DNA of 64,000 nt from assembly GCA_028290465.1 (NCBI GenBank), contig JAQGJU010000062.1:1-64000 (forward strand), read 5' to 3'. The stretch is from Xanthobacteraceae bacterium. Lineage in GTDB: Bacteria > Pseudomonadota > Alphaproteobacteria > Rhizobiales > Xanthobacteraceae. Under the pieces are notes generated by a model that saw only the letters and a program-made list of their open reading frames with translations, did not search any database and had not been told where the DNA came from. How positions within the stretch are numbered: position 1 is the first letter of the stretch; every line of letters begins with the position of its first letter. The position numbers and the translations under genes were made by a program. Positions 1 to 9,178 of this stretch are shown here, in pieces.

Positions 1-22
1 TGGGGGAAATGAACCGACGGTT

Positions 23-84
23 CCCCCTCACCCGGCTCGCAGCCAGCGCTGCTCGCCGACCTCTCCCCGCAGGGGAGAGGTGAA
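23..84. repeat. Palindromic intergenic repeat, CCCTCCCC/GGGGAGGG family, copy 1
   Basis: A G+C-rich element whose right end forms a near-perfect hairpin (CCTCTCCCC, GCA loop, GGGGAGAGG). The same CCCTC...GAGGG signature with a CACCCGGCTCGC shoulder recurs at about 11041, 16227, 19721, 33145 and 35293, and as simpler hairpins at 42424 and 46004. It lies just upstream of the formyltransferase gene, outside any convincing ORF. Confidence 0.7.
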
Positions 85-110
85 GTAAGCGAAAGTGGGA
101 GGATTGAAAG

Positions 111-1040
111 ATGCGGATCGTCGTTCACGGCCAGCAGGCCTTCGGCAAAGCGGTGCTCGAAGCGCTGCTCAAGCGCGGCGAAGACGTCGTCGCGGTCTAT
201 GTCGCACCCGAGAAGGAAGGCGCCAAGGCCGATCCGCTGAAGGAAGCGGCGCTCGCGGCCGGGCTCAAGGTGCTGCAGCCGGCATCCTATCGGAAGCCCG
301 AAGTGCTCGAAGAGTTCAAGGCGCTTAAGCCCGACCTCCAGGTGATGGCGTTCGTCACGCTGTTCGTGCCCGAGGAATTCCTCAACGCGCCGACCCATGG
401 TTCGATCCAGTATCATCCGTCGCTGCTGCCGGCCTATCGCGGCGCCGCCGCCATCAACTGGCCGATCATCAAGGGCGAGACCGAGACGGGGCTCTCTATC
501 TTTTGGCCGGACAACGGCCTCGATACCGGTGACGTGCTGATCCAGAAGAAGACCCCGATCAGCAACACCGACACGCTCGGCACCGTGTATTTCGACCGCC
601 TGTTTCCGATGGGCGTCGATGCGATGCTGGAGTCGGTCGACCTGGTGAAAGCCGGCAAAGCTCCGCGCATCAAGCAGGACGAGAGCAAGGCGACCTATGA
701 GGGGCGTTGTGGAGCCGACAACGCGCATATCGATTTCGGCAAGCCCTGGGAGCAGATCGACCGGCTGATCCGCGGCTGCAACCCGGCGCCGGGCGCCTGG
801 GCGACGCTGAACGGCGCGACGGTGAAGATTTTCGACGCCACGCCGATCCCGGCCAAAGATCCGAAGGGCATTGCCGGCAAGACCGGCGAGATCGTCGCGA
901 TCGAGGCCGACGGTGTCGTGGTCGCCTGCGCCGACGGCCGCTTCAAGCTGACCCGCGTGCAGGCCGAAGGCGGCAAGAAGGTCGGAGCCGGCGAGTGGGC
1001 GACGTCCGCCAATATCGCGACCGGCGTGCGGTTCACCTGA
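111..1040 (+). CDS. Formyltransferase-family protein (10-formyl-THF hydrolase/transferase type)
   Basis: Cytosolic 309-residue protein of the formyltransferase superfamily. The N-terminal fold carries the HPSLLP active-site loop (catalytic His about residue 102) and the LDTGD motif (Asp about 138). The order of motifs (GSIQYHPSLLP, RGAAAINW, GLSIFWPDNGLDTGD, APRIKQDESKATYEG, PGAWA) resembles the hydrolase domain of 10-formyltetrahydrofolate dehydrogenase (ALDH1L1) more than canonical methionyl-tRNA formyltransferase. A C-terminal OB-like region (about 205-309) is present. A GGGAGG Shine-Dalgarno lies 8 bases before the ATG. The gene sits 78 bases upstream of fhs on the same strand, so the pair probably handles 10-formyl-THF: fhs makes it from formate, and this enzyme hydrolyses or transfers the formyl group. 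Substrate is inferred; a plain Fmt role is the alternative. Confidence 0.8.
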   Translation: MRIVVHGQQAFGKAVLEALLKRGEDVVAVYVAPEKEGAKADPLKEAALAAGLKVLQPASYRKPEVLEEFKALKPDLQVMAFVTLFVPEEFLNAPTHGSIQYHPSLLPAYRGAAAINWPIIKGETETGLSIFWPDNGLDTGDVLIQKKTPISNTDTLGTVYFDRLFPMGVDAMLESVDLVKAGKAPRIKQDESKATYEGRCGADNAHIDFGKPWEQIDRLIRGCNPAPGAWATLNGATVKIFDATPIPAKDPKGIAGKTGEIVAIEADGVVVACADGRFKLTRVQAEGGKKVGAGEWATSANIATGVRFT

Positions 1041-1118
1041 TTTCCAGAACGGAACGCCCGGCCGCCAGCCGGGCGCTTCGTCCTGACCGAAACCCATCTC
1101 ATCAACGGATTGATCCCC

Positions 1119-2816
1119 ATGCCCGTCGAGCAGCATAAATCCCCGAAATCCGACATCGATATTTCGCAGGCCGCCAAGAAGCGGCCGATCATGGACATCG
1201 CCAAGGAAAAGCTCGGCATCGCGGCGGAGAACCTCGATCCGTATGGCCACTACAAGGCCAAGGTGTCGATGGACTACGTCAAGTCGCTGGCCGGCAAGCC
1301 GAACGGCAAGCTGATCCTGGTGACGGCGATCTCGCCGACGCCGGCCGGCGAAGGCAAGACCACGACCACGGTCGGCCTCACCGACGCACTCAACCACATC
1401 GGCAAGAAGGCGATGCTGTGCCTGCGCGAGCCGTCGCTCGGCCCGTCGTTCGGCATGAAGGGTGGCGCCGCCGGCGGCGGTTACGCCCAGGTGATCCCGA
1501 TGGAGGACATCAACCTCCACTTCACCGGCGACTTCCACGCCATCACGTCGGCCCATAACCTGCTGTCGGCGCTGATCGACAACCACATCTATTGGGGCAA
1601 CGCGCTCGGCATCGACTCGCGCCGCGTGGTGTGGCGCCGCGTCAAGGACATGAACGACCGTGCGCTGCGCGAAATCGTCTGCTCGCTCGGCGGCGTCGCC
1701 AACGGCTATCCGCGCGAAGCCGGCTTCGACATTACGGTGGCGTCCGAAGTCATGGCGATCTTCTGCCTGGCCAAGGACCTTCAGGACCTGAAGACCCGGC
1801 TCGGCAACATCATCGTGGCTTACACGCGCGAGCGTAAGCCGGTCCGCGCCAAGGATCTCAACGCCCATGGCGCGATGGCGGCGCTGCTCAAGGAAGCGAT
1901 TGCCCCGAATCTGGTGCAGACCCTGGAAGGCACGCCGGCCTTCATCCATGGCGGCCCGTTCGCCTATATCGCGCATGGCTGCAACTCGGTGGTCGCCACC
2001 ACGACCGCGATGAAGCTCGCCGACTATGTCGTGACCGAAGCCGGATTCGGCGCTGACTTGGGCGCCGAGAAGTTCATCGACATCAAGTGCCGCAAGGCCG
2101 GCATCGCGCCGGATTGCGTGGTGCTGGTCGCGACCATTCGCGCCCTGAAGATGCATGGCGGCGTCAAGAAGGAGGATCTCAAGAAGGAGGACCTCAAGGC
2201 GCTGGAAGCCGGCATCAGCAATCTGCAGCGCCATGTCGAGAACATGCGCAAGTTCGGTCTGGAGTCGGTGGTCTCGATCAACCGCTTCTCGGCCGACACC
2301 GACGCCGAAGTGGCGCTGGTCAAGGATGCCTGCAAGAAGCTCGGCGTCGAAGCCGTGCTGGCCGACCATTGGGCGATGGGCGGCGAGGGCGCGGCCGATG
2401 TGGCCCGCGCCGTCGTCAAGGTGATCGACTCGGGCAAGAGCAAGTTGAAGCTGCTCTATCCGGACGAGACGCCGCTGTTCGACAAGGTCAAGACCATCGC
2501 GACCGAGATCTACCGGGCCAAGGACGTCACCGCCGACAAGTCGGTGAAGGACCAGCTCAAGACCTGGGAAGAGATGGGCTTCGGCAAGCTGCCGGTCTGC
2601 ATCGCCAAGACGCAGTATTCGTTCTCGACCAACCCGGACGCCAAGGGCGCGCCGGTCGATCACATCATCAATGTGCGCGAAGTGCGGCTCTCGGCCGGTG
2701 CCGAATTCGTGGTCGCGATCTGCGGTGAGATCATGACCATGCCGGGCCTGCCCAAGGTGCCGTCGGCCGACACGATCGATGTCGATGCCGAAGGCCGTAT
2801 TGTCGGGCTGTTCTAG
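1119..2816 (+). CDS. fhs: Formate--tetrahydrofolate ligase
   Basis: ATP-dependent ligation of formate to tetrahydrofolate, giving 10-formyl-THF; cytosolic, usually a homotetramer. The 565-residue protein shows the family P-loop region [13 protein letters not shown] (about residues 77-89), the [21 protein letters not shown] block, and the [17 protein letters not shown] block, and it runs to the expected length of about 557. I chose the ATG at 1119 over an in-frame TTG nine bases earlier, because the ATG gives the usual MPVEQH-type start. It probably forms an operon with the preceding formyltransferase. With the NAD-linked formate dehydrogenase at 9-14 kb it gives formate two fates, assimilation into C1-folates or oxidation to CO2. 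A rho-independent terminator follows directly. Confidence 0.97.
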   Translation: MPVEQHKSPKSDIDISQAAKKRPIMDIAKEKLGIAAENLDPYGHYKAKVSMDYVKSLAGKPNGKLILVTAISPTPAGEGKTTTTVGLTDALNHIGKKAMLCLREPSLGPSFGMKGGAAGGGYAQVIPMEDINLHFTGDFHAITSAHNLLSALIDNHIYWGNALGIDSRRVVWRRVKDMNDRALREIVCSLGGVANGYPREAGFDITVASEVMAIFCLAKDLQDLKTRLGNIIVAYTRERKPVRAKDLNAHGAMAALLKEAIAPNLVQTLEGTPAFIHGGPFAYIAHGCNSVVATTTAMKLADYVVTEAGFGADLGAEKFIDIKCRKAGIAPDCVVLVATIRALKMHGGVKKEDLKKEDLKALEAGISNLQRHVENMRKFGLESVVSINRFSADTDAEVALVKDACKKLGVEAVLADHWAMGGEGAADVARAVVKVIDSGKSKLKLLYPDETPLFDKVKTIATEIYRAKDVTADKSVKDQLKTWEEMGFGKLPVCIAKTQYSFSTNPDAKGAPVDHIINVREVRLSAGAEFVVAICGEIMTMPGLPKVPSADTIDVDAEGRIVGLF

Positions 2817-2840
2817 TCTCTGTTCGCAAGCTTTCTGCCG

Positions 2841-2874
2841 AAACGGCCTCCGCTCACGCGGGGGCCGTTTTCGT
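2841..2874 (+). terminator. Intrinsic terminator after fhs
   Basis: Stem AAACGGCCTCCGC with its near-complement GCGGGGGCCGTTT around a TCAC loop, followed by a T-rich run. It lies 25 bases past the fhs stop. The remaining stretch to the autotransporter start (2875-3111) holds no gene I can support. Confidence 0.85.
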
Positions 2875-3111
2875 TTGTGCGCGATGTTGCGCTCTCGCTG
2901 GCGTTGCCGGAATGTCGCACTCCGGCGCCAACCTCATGCCTTGCTGACGATTTCGCCGAAAAGCGGTGCTTCGCGGTGGATTTCATAGCAGTCAGCTATC
3001 GGGCGGGTTGTTTGCCGCCCGGCGGTGCGGCAACATAGGGTGCGGGGCACACTCATCGTCCGAGTAAAATGATTACGCGGGCCGCGCCGCAAAATCATAG
3101 TGGAAGTGGCA

Positions 3112-5433
3112 ATGCGGCGAAGCGTGGCATCCTTGGGCTCTGGTCGTCTTTCGTCGGGTCTTTTGGCCGCACTGCTGGCATCGACCGCGCTGCTCTCATC
3201 CGTGCTGCCCGGACGGGCGCAGGATTCTGACTGGCTGTCCGTGCCGACTTCGGGCAATTTCAATACCGGCGCTAACTGGTCGCCGGCCGCGGTGCCGACC
3301 GGCACGGCGTTCTTCGGCGCTTCGACCACCACCAATCTGTCGTTCTCCACCACCACGACGCTCGATGGCTGGACCTTTAATTCCGGCGCGTCGGCCTACA
3401 CGTTCACCAACAATCAGGTGCTCACCTTCACGGGCGCCGGGCTGACGGTCAACGGCGGCAGCGTCGCCATCATCACGAACAATGGCGGGACGACCGCATT
3501 TACCGGAAATGCCAGCGGCGGCACGGCGCGGTTCATCGTCAACACCGGTGGTGCGCTGGATATCTCCGGCGCGGCCGGCAGCGTGGCGGCCGGCTCGATC
3601 GAGGGGGCCGGCAGCGTCAGCCTTGGCGCGAACGAACTGGAGGTCGGCCAAAATGGCCTGTCGACGGTTTTCAGCGGCGTCATCGATGGTAGCAACTTCA
3701 GTAGCCTGACCAAGGTGGGCATCGGCACGCTGACCTTGACCGGCGTCAGCACCCATATGGGCGGCATCAATGCGGTCGGCGGCACGTTGCTGGTGAACGG
3801 CTCCATCGGATCGTCCGGTGTGATCGTCGGTCCGGGCGCGACGCTGGGCGGCACCGGCACGGTGGGTTTTACATTCCTGGACAACGAGGCGACGCTGGCG
3901 CCCGGCACGCCGACCACGATCGGTACGCTGACCGTCAACGATCAACTGATGTTCCCCTGCGCGTGCGGCACCTTTGCGGTGAAGGTTTCGTCGACGGAGA
4001 ACGATCGCGTCAACGTGCTGGCCGCGAACGGTCCCGGCGATGCGCATCTCGACGGCGTGGTACGGGTCACCTCGCTCAATGGGTCCTACCGGTTCAATTC
4101 GCCCTATACGATCCTGACCACGGCCGGTGCTCTGTATGGTTCGCAATTCAGTTCGCTGGTCTTGCCGGCCGGGCTTAGTGGCGGGCTCGGCTACATCGGT
4201 GACAACACCGTCACGCTGACGCTGACCACGTCGTTGAGCCAGGTTCCGACTCTCTCGGGTAATCAGCAGCGCATCGCCAACGTGCTCGACGCGGCGTTCA
4301 ATGCCGGCGGCAGCACTGGCGCGTTCAGCGGCGTGTTCGGCGGCGACGTAAATGCGAAGCTGGGGCAGTTGGCCGGCCAACCGGCCACCGGCATCTCGCA
4401 GGCCGGCATGCAGATGACCAGCTCGTTCCTGTCGATGATGCTGCATCCCACCGGTGGTGCGACCGGCAGCGATGCGACCTTCGGCGGCGCGCAGGGCTTT
4501 GCGGCCGAGCCGCAATTGTCGCCCGAAACCGCCACTGCATATGCGGCTGTGACGCCGAAGGACCGCCGCGCGGTGCTACCGGTCGAGCCGCGCTGGAGCG
4601 TGTGGGGCCAGGTCTATGGCGGCCACCGCAAGGCCGACGGTGACGCTGCGACGGGCGCGGCCGATACCACGACGCGCACTTACGGTCTTGCGACCGGCTT
4701 CGACTATCGGGCTGCGCCCGACACCGTCGTCGGGCTGGCGCTGGCCGGGGGCGCCACAAGTTATGGCCTCGCCGACGGTCTCGGCGGCGGCAAGAGCGAA
4801 GTGTTCCAACTCGGCCTTTACGGCACGCGAAAGTTCGGTGCCGCCTATGTGTCGGCCGCGCTGTCCTATGCGTGGCATGACGCGTCGACTGACCGCACCG
4901 TGACGGTGTCGGGCACCGACAAGCTCACCGCCGATTTTTCCGCGCATAGTTTCGGCGGACGGCTGGAGGGCGGCTATCGCTTTGACGCCGTGCTGCTCAG
5001 CGTTACGCCCTATGCGGCCGTGCAGGTGCAAGCGTTCCGCACGCCGTCCTACAGCGAGGCCGCGGTGTCGGGCTCGAATGCGTTTGCGCTTTCCTATGAC
5101 GCGCGAACCGTGAACGCGACCCGCACCGAACTCGGCCTATGGTTCGACAAGGCCGTCGCGCTCGACCAGGGCGCGACATTGGCGTTGCGCACGCGCGCGG
5201 CCTGGGCGCATGACTTCAACAACGACCAGAGCATCAATGCCGCGTTCCAGACACTGCCGGGCGCCAGCTTCACGGTGAACGGCGCGCAGGCGGCACCGAA
5301 CGCCGCGCTGCTGTCGGCCGGCGCAGAACTGCGCCTGGTGAATAATTGGTCGGTGGCCGCCAAATTCGATGGCGAGTTTGCGTCCGGCGCGCGGACTTAT
5401 GCCGGCACCGGGACGGTCCGTTACGTCTGGTAA
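3112..5433 (+). CDS. Autotransporter outer-membrane beta-barrel protein
   Basis: Predicted type Va secreted protein of 773 residues. Residues 1-33 are a signal peptide (RRSVASLGSGR, then a hydrophobic stretch LLAALLASTALLSSVL) with likely cleavage after GRAQ. The passenger (about 35-450) is rich in Gly, Thr and Ser, with beta-helix-like repeats typical of autotransporter-associated strands (for example LTLTGVSTHMGGINAVGGTL). The last 280 residues (from about WSVWGQVYGGHR) are an autotransporter beta-domain ending in the aromatic terminus VRYVW used by the BAM machinery. I chose ATG 3112, with GGAAG six bases upstream, over a GTG at 3100. The passenger has no catalytic motif I recognise, so adhesion or surface structure is the most likely role. 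The gene is monocistronic and convergent with the porin-like gene. Confidence 0.9.
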   Translation: MRRSVASLGSGRLSSGLLAALLASTALLSSVLPGRAQDSDWLSVPTSGNFNTGANWSPAAVPTGTAFFGASTTTNLSFSTTTTLDGWTFNSGASAYTFTNNQVLTFTGAGLTVNGGSVAIITNNGGTTAFTGNASGGTARFIVNTGGALDISGAAGSVAAGSIEGAGSVSLGANELEVGQNGLSTVFSGVIDGSNFSSLTKVGIGTLTLTGVSTHMGGINAVGGTLLVNGSIGSSGVIVGPGATLGGTGTVGFTFLDNEATLAPGTPTTIGTLTVNDQLMFPCACGTFAVKVSSTENDRVNVLAANGPGDAHLDGVVRVTSLNGSYRFNSPYTILTTAGALYGSQFSSLVLPAGLSGGLGYIGDNTVTLTLTTSLSQVPTLSGNQQRIANVLDAAFNAGGSTGAFSGVFGGDVNAKLGQLAGQPATGISQAGMQMTSSFLSMMLHPTGGATGSDATFGGAQGFAAEPQLSPETATAYAAVTPKDRRAVLPVEPRWSVWGQVYGGHRKADGDAATGAADTTTRTYGLATGFDYRAAPDTVVGLALAGGATSYGLADGLGGGKSEVFQLGLYGTRKFGAAYVSAALSYAWHDASTDRTVTVSGTDKLTADFSAHSFGGRLEGGYRFDAVLLSVTPYAAVQVQAFRTPSYSEAAVSGSNAFALSYDARTVNATRTELGLWFDKAVALDQGATLALRTRAAWAHDFNNDQSINAAFQTLPGASFTVNGAQAAPNAALLSAGAELRLVNNWSVAAKFDGEFASGARTYAGTGTVRYVW

Positions 5434-5439
5434 GCGGGC

Positions 5440-5460
5440 TGGCCCGGCATCGCCGGGCCA
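5440..5460. terminator. Hairpin between convergent genes
   Basis: Perfect stem TGGCCCGGC / GCCGGGCCA with an ATC loop, lying between the stop of the autotransporter and the stop of the oppositely oriented outer-membrane gene. No strong T tract is visible, so termination on either strand is inferred from position. Confidence 0.5.
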
Positions 5461-5487
5461 TTGGGGCTCGAGGCTGCTGATTGCCAA

Positions 5488-6342
5488 TCAGAAGTGATAA
5501 TTCAAACCGACCCGCGCCACATTGAAATTGGTGCGGCTAAAGTTGGCGTTGAAGGATGAACGCGCGTCAGCGGGACTGAAAGGGTCCACAGCCAGCGCTG
5601 TTTCGGTGACCGAATCGCTGCCCAGGCTCACATACAGATACTCGGCCTTGAAGGTCACATTTTTCCAGATGGCGTATTCAAACCCGGCGCCCGCCGTCCA
5701 CCCGGTGGACATGCTGCTCGATGACCCGGTAAAGCACGTCGTGCCCGCGTTGCAACTGACGCTGATCCCGCCGGCACCGATACCAAACCCTGTGGTCGCG
5801 GAATTGTTGACGATGCGCCCAGTGTGCTCGACCCGGCCATAGGCAAATCCGCCCGTGACATAGGTCAAGAGATTGTCCGTCGGCAGATAGCCCAGGCGGG
5901 CTCTGACGGTGCCGAACCATTTGATATTTTCGTCCGCCGTTGCCGTGACCGGAACGCCAAGGGCCGTGCCGGCGCTTGAGCTGTCGCCGTCCAGGCCCGA
6001 CCAGTTGAGATCGGTCTCGACGCCGACGAGCCACCGGTTGTTGAACTGCCAGTTATAGCCAAGTTGCACACCGCCGAGTGCGCCGGAAGATTTAAACGAG
6101 GGCGGCGCGCCGCCAATGGCAGCGGCAAAGAATGCCGTAGCGGCCGGATCATTCGCCGCGTGATTGACGTCGCGGCTGCCCCAGCCGCCACCGACATTGG
6201 CGCCGATATAGAAGCCGGCCCAACTCCAAGTGGGAGCGATCGGCGCTTTCACCGGCATGAGGGGCGCAACATCGGCAGCCAAGGCCGAACTCGCGGCCAA
6301 CAGCGCAACAAAAGTGGTGCCGGCGAGAATAAGCTTTTTCAT
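5488..6342 (-). CDS. Outer-membrane beta-barrel protein, Omp25/31-like porin family
   Basis: A 284-residue protein with a signal peptide (MKKLILAGTTFVALLAASSALA, cleaved before ADVAPL) followed by the hallmark WAGFYIGANVGGGWG opening of the Hyphomicrobiales Omp25/RopB-like eight-stranded barrel family. It has repeated aromatic strands (GGVQLGYNWQF, WLVGVETDLNW, TVRARLGYLP, YVTGGFAYG) and ends in the barrel signature VARVGLNYHF. I placed the start at 6342: the upstream in-frame extension encodes no plausible export signal, and the MKK start gives a textbook one. Two cysteines (CNAGTTC) could form a loop disulfide. It is divergent from the AraC-type regulator, with about 200 bases between the starts. 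Confidence 0.88.
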   Translation of the reverse strand: MKKLILAGTTFVALLAASSALAADVAPLMPVKAPIAPTWSWAGFYIGANVGGGWGSRDVNHAANDPAATAFFAAAIGGAPPSFKSSGALGGVQLGYNWQFNNRWLVGVETDLNWSGLDGDSSSAGTALGVPVTATADENIKWFGTVRARLGYLPTDNLLTYVTGGFAYGRVEHTGRIVNNSATTGFGIGAGGISVSCNAGTTCFTGSSSSMSTGWTAGAGFEYAIWKNVTFKAEYLYVSLGSDSVTETALAVDPFSPADARSSFNANFSRTNFNVARVGLNYHF

Positions 6343-6548
6343 GATGCCCCAATAAGCTGTAAATGGTCGAATCCGGCCCGGAGACCGGAGATCCGGGATC
6401 ACGCTAACGGCGTCGTGGCCCTGGTTCTTGGGCAGGAGCGACGACGGGCAGGTCAGGAGCGACAAAGGCGGTTTTGAGAGGCGATTTGAACCCACTGTTG
6501 CGGCACTGCCACAAATGACAGGATAGCCGGCAGCACGAGGGACAGTCA

Positions 6549-7532
6549 GTGACGATTGCCGATTTCACGCCGCTCCGGTTCGCCACCAACGACACGCCTG
6601 AGCGGGACCGTGTTGCCATGTGGCGGGAAGTTTTCGGGCGGTCGGTGTTCCGGCTCGACATCGAGCCCCTGCCGGATACGCCGTTCCACGCCGACCTGAA
6701 GCTGGGCGGGCTTCCTGGACTTCGGGTCGTGTCGGGCGATATCGGTGGCACGCGCGACGCACGAACCCGCGCACTGCTCGACGACGGCAACGACGAACTC
6801 GGATTGAACATCAATGTGGCGGGCACCAACATCGTGTCGCAGTGCCAACGCGAGATCATCGCCGGCCCTGGCGACGCCGTCCTGATGAGTTGCGCCGAAA
6901 TCGGCAGCTTCATCCGCCCGGATGCGGGAAAGGTCCTTGGTCTGCGTGTGCCCCGCGCCGCGCTCGCGACGCTCATACCCAACGTTGACGACGCCCTCAT
7001 CCGCCCGATTCCGCGCGATGCGCAGGCGCTGGGTCTATTGATGGACTATGTCGGGGTGTTGGGAGACATTGAGACGCTGGCCTCCGTCGAACTCCAGCGC
7101 GCTGTCGTCGTTCATGTCTACGATCTCATTGCCTTGACGATAGGCCCGACGCGGGATGTGGCGGTGGTGGCGCAGGGCCGCGGTGGCCGCGCCGCGAAGT
7201 TGCGCGCGATCAAGACCGACATTGTTGCGAATTTGGCGCATCGCGACCTCGGCGTCGGCTTTTTGGCGGCGCGCCATCGCTTCTCGCCGCGCTACATCCA
7301 AAGGCTGTTTGAAGCCGACGGCACCTCACTCACCGAATTCGTCCTCGGACAAAGGCTTGATTGGGCGCATCGCACGCTGATCGATCGGCGCTTTCCCGAT
7401 CATGCGATAAGCGCCATCGCATTCGAGGCGGGATTCGGCGACCTGTCGTATTTCAATCGTGCCTTCCGCCGCCGTTATGGCGCGACGCCCTCGGACGTGC
7501 GCGAGATGGCGCAACAGAAGCGTGGAAGCTGA
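6549..7532 (+). CDS. AraC-family transcriptional regulator
   Basis: Cytosolic DNA-binding protein of 327 residues. The N-terminal 200 residues resemble the AraC-binding-like ligand or dimerisation domain (PERDRVAMWREVFGRSVFRLDIEP). The C-terminal 105 residues carry the double helix-turn-helix, including LAARHRFSPRYIQRLFEADGTSLTEFV and the signature AISAIAFEAGFGDLSYFNRAFRRRYGATPSDVR. A GTG start with GAGG about eight bases upstream is preferred. It lies divergent to the porin-like gene and upstream of a DUF3309 gene, so either could be a target. The inducer is unknown. Confidence 0.93.
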   Translation: MTIADFTPLRFATNDTPERDRVAMWREVFGRSVFRLDIEPLPDTPFHADLKLGGLPGLRVVSGDIGGTRDARTRALLDDGNDELGLNINVAGTNIVSQCQREIIAGPGDAVLMSCAEIGSFIRPDAGKVLGLRVPRAALATLIPNVDDALIRPIPRDAQALGLLMDYVGVLGDIETLASVELQRAVVVHVYDLIALTIGPTRDVAVVAQGRGGRAAKLRAIKTDIVANLAHRDLGVGFLAARHRFSPRYIQRLFEADGTSLTEFVLGQRLDWAHRTLIDRRFPDHAISAIAFEAGFGDLSYFNRAFRRRYGATPSDVREMAQQKRGS

Positions 7533-7722
7533 TCGGGCCGCCACTCACCGGTCGAAAAGTCGGGCGACTCGCCGTACGTGCCGCAGCTATAGGTCGCGCA
7601 TTATGTCAGTTCCTGGGATGGAACCTGCCGGCCATGCCAGGCGTTATTGCAAGACGAAACACCTGCGACGACCCAAGTGTTTTCCATTTCAGAGATTCTC
7701 ATTCCAAAACGGAGACGACGTC

Positions 7723-7887
7723 ATGTCCCTCGGAACCATCCTGCTCATCGTTCTCGTTATTGCGCTGCTCGGCGGCTTCAGCGGCCTCGGTGGCGGACCG
7801 TTTTACGGCACCGGTTACTACGGCGGTGGCGGTCTCGGCCTTGTGCTGGTCATCGTGCTGATCCTCGTATTGCTCGGAAAGCTCTAG
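7723..7887 (+). CDS. DUF3309 family micro-membrane protein
   Basis: A 54-residue protein made of two hydrophobic segments (SLGTILLIVLVIALLGG and GLGLVLVIVLILVLLGKL) joined by a Gly/Tyr-rich loop. This is the pattern of the DUF3309 family, small inner-membrane proteins of unknown function common in alpha- and betaproteobacteria and often linked to stress or stationary phase. The start is set by GGAGA eight bases before ATG 7723; the longer in-frame extension is not credible. It stands alone, 190 bases after the AraC-type gene. Confidence 0.8.
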   Translation: MSLGTILLIVLVIALLGGFSGLGGGPFYGTGYYGGGGLGLVLVIVLILVLLGKL

Positions 7888-8000
7888 ACACGGCCCGACG
7901 CGCGCTAAAGCCAGTTAAGAAGCGAGGGTGCGACAGCGTTTATCGCACCTTCAGCCTTTCATGCGATCCCGTTTATTTTCATCTGAGTTTCGATCACGGC

Positions 8001-8067
8001 TAGTGTAGTGGATTTGAAGTTTGCCCTGTTATCGCGGCGGGCTCGTAAGCGAACTTCAAATCCAAAA
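8001..8067. repeat. Inverted repeat element, TAGTGT family, copy 1
   Basis: Arms TGGATTTGAAGTTTGC and GCGAACTTCAAATCC flank a short GC-rich loop, with TAGTGTAG at the left edge. It is the first of two adjacent related palindromes in the gap between the DUF3309 gene and the lysR gene. Confidence 0.75.
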
Positions 8068-8089
8068 CCACACGAGAAACATTAGCTTG

Positions 8090-8165
8090 CTAGTGTCCCT
8101 TTAATTCCGAAGTTCGCTTCAGAGGGTGCCGCATCGTGGGGCGAACTTCGGAATAGGGACACTAG
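8090..8165. repeat. Inverted repeat element, TAGTGT family, copy 2, overlapping the lysR stop
   Basis: Arms of about 25 bases, CTAGTGTCCC...GAAGTTCGC and its complement GCGAACTTCGGAATAGGGAC plus ACTAG, enclose about 23 bases. It shares the outer TAGTGT and inner GAAGTT(C)GC parts with the preceding copy but differs in between, so the two are diverged members of one family. The right arm contains the TAG stop codon of the lysR-type gene on the minus strand. Confidence 0.85.
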
Positions 8166-9058
8166 ATATTATCCAGCGTCGCCGCCAGGCGCCTCGCCTC
8201 AGCGACCAGCGCCGCGTTGAGCGACGTCATCGGCTCGCGCGCCGGCACCACGAGACCGATCGAATGTAGCGCTTCGGGTTCGACGATCGGGATCGAACGG
8301 ATGGTCGTCGTCAGGCCGAGCGTTTCGGCGATCTTCTCCGGCATCACGCTGGCCCAGCGCCCGGTGCGCACATGCGAGAACAGCACGATCATGGAATTGG
8401 ATTCCAGCGTCGGCTGCGAATCGCCGCCGGCGCCGCGCAGCAACTCGTCGATGATGCGGCGGTTCTGCATGTCGGGCGTCAGCAGACATAGCGGCACTTG
8501 CGCGACCTCGGCCCAGGTGACGGTATCGCGGCTGCCGAGCGGCGCGTCGGCCGACGTCACCAGACGATAATGCTCCTGATACAGCGGCACCGTGACGACA
8601 CGGCCGATCGGCTCGTTATCCAGATAGGTCAAGCCGGCGTCGATCTCGAGCTGCTCCATCCGGGTCAGGATTTCGATCGAGGTGCACGAGCGAATGGTAA
8701 AGCGCACTTCGGGATGGCGGGCGCGGAACGGCGTGGTCAGCGCCGCGACCATCGGCAGCGCGGTCGGGATCGCGGCGATGCGCAACTGTCCGGCGAGGCC
8801 GTGCTGCAGCGCCTTGATCTCCTGGCGCATGGCGCGGGCGTCGCCGACGATGCGGCGCGCCCATTCCAGGGTGCGCTCGCCCTCCGGCGTGAAACCGATG
8901 AACCGCGAGCCGCGTTGTACCAAAAGGACGCCGAGCGTCTCCTCCAACTGCTTGATGCCGGCGGACAGGGTTGGCTGGGTGACGCCGCAGGCCAGCGCCG
9001 CGTGGCCGAAATGCCGTTCGCGGGCCAGCGCCATCAGGTATTCGAGCTTGTCCAGCAT
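8162..9058 (-). CDS. LysR-family transcriptional regulator, probable regulator of formate dehydrogenase
   Basis: A 298-residue LTTR. The N-terminal winged helix (LDKLEYLMALARERHFGHAA, then VTQPTLSAGIKQLEETLGV) is followed by a type 2 periplasmic-binding-like effector domain from about residue 85. I prefer the ATG at 9058, which gives the standard MLDKLEYL opening, over a TTG at 9094. The gene is divergent from the formate dehydrogenase operon, with 120 bases between starts containing dyads of LysR type. Control of that operon is the obvious inference, as for FdsR-like regulators, but it is not shown. Its stop codon lies inside a palindromic repeat. Confidence 0.93.
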   Translation of the reverse strand: MLDKLEYLMALARERHFGHAALACGVTQPTLSAGIKQLEETLGVLLVQRGSRFIGFTPEGERTLEWARRIVGDARAMRQEIKALQHGLAGQLRIAAIPTALPMVAALTTPFRARHPEVRFTIRSCTSIEILTRMEQLEIDAGLTYLDNEPIGRVVTVPLYQEHYRLVTSADAPLGSRDTVTWAEVAQVPLCLLTPDMQNRRIIDELLRGAGGDSQPTLESNSMIVLFSHVRTGRWASVMPEKIAETLGLTTTIRSIPIVEPEALHSIGLVVPAREPMTSLNAALVAEARRLAATLDNI

Positions 9059-9105
9059 TAGGGCGTCCCGGAGATGGCTAGGGTGCGTGTCCAAGGGTAA
9101 GCGGC

Positions 9106-9156
9106 TTGATAGAAATCTTCAATCGACGCATCGAGAGTTAGGGATTGTTCTAAACT
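9106..9156. promoter_or_regulatory. Candidate LysR operator region between regulator and formate dehydrogenase genes
   Basis: Two interrupted dyads lie in the divergent spacer: TTGA-N9-TCAA (9106-9122), and AGTTAG-N8-CTAAACT (9136-9156). Both fit the loose T-N11-A pattern of LysR-type regulator sites and sit 20 to 70 bases before the formate dehydrogenase beta-subunit start. Assignment is by pattern and position only. Confidence 0.4.
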
Positions 9157-9178
9157 GGGGCGCGCCTATGGTTCCGGC

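Noticed and set aside
3196-4515. A 439-codon minus-strand frame
   Set aside because: Antisense to the autotransporter passenger; Arg/Ala/Gly-rich with no signal or motif.
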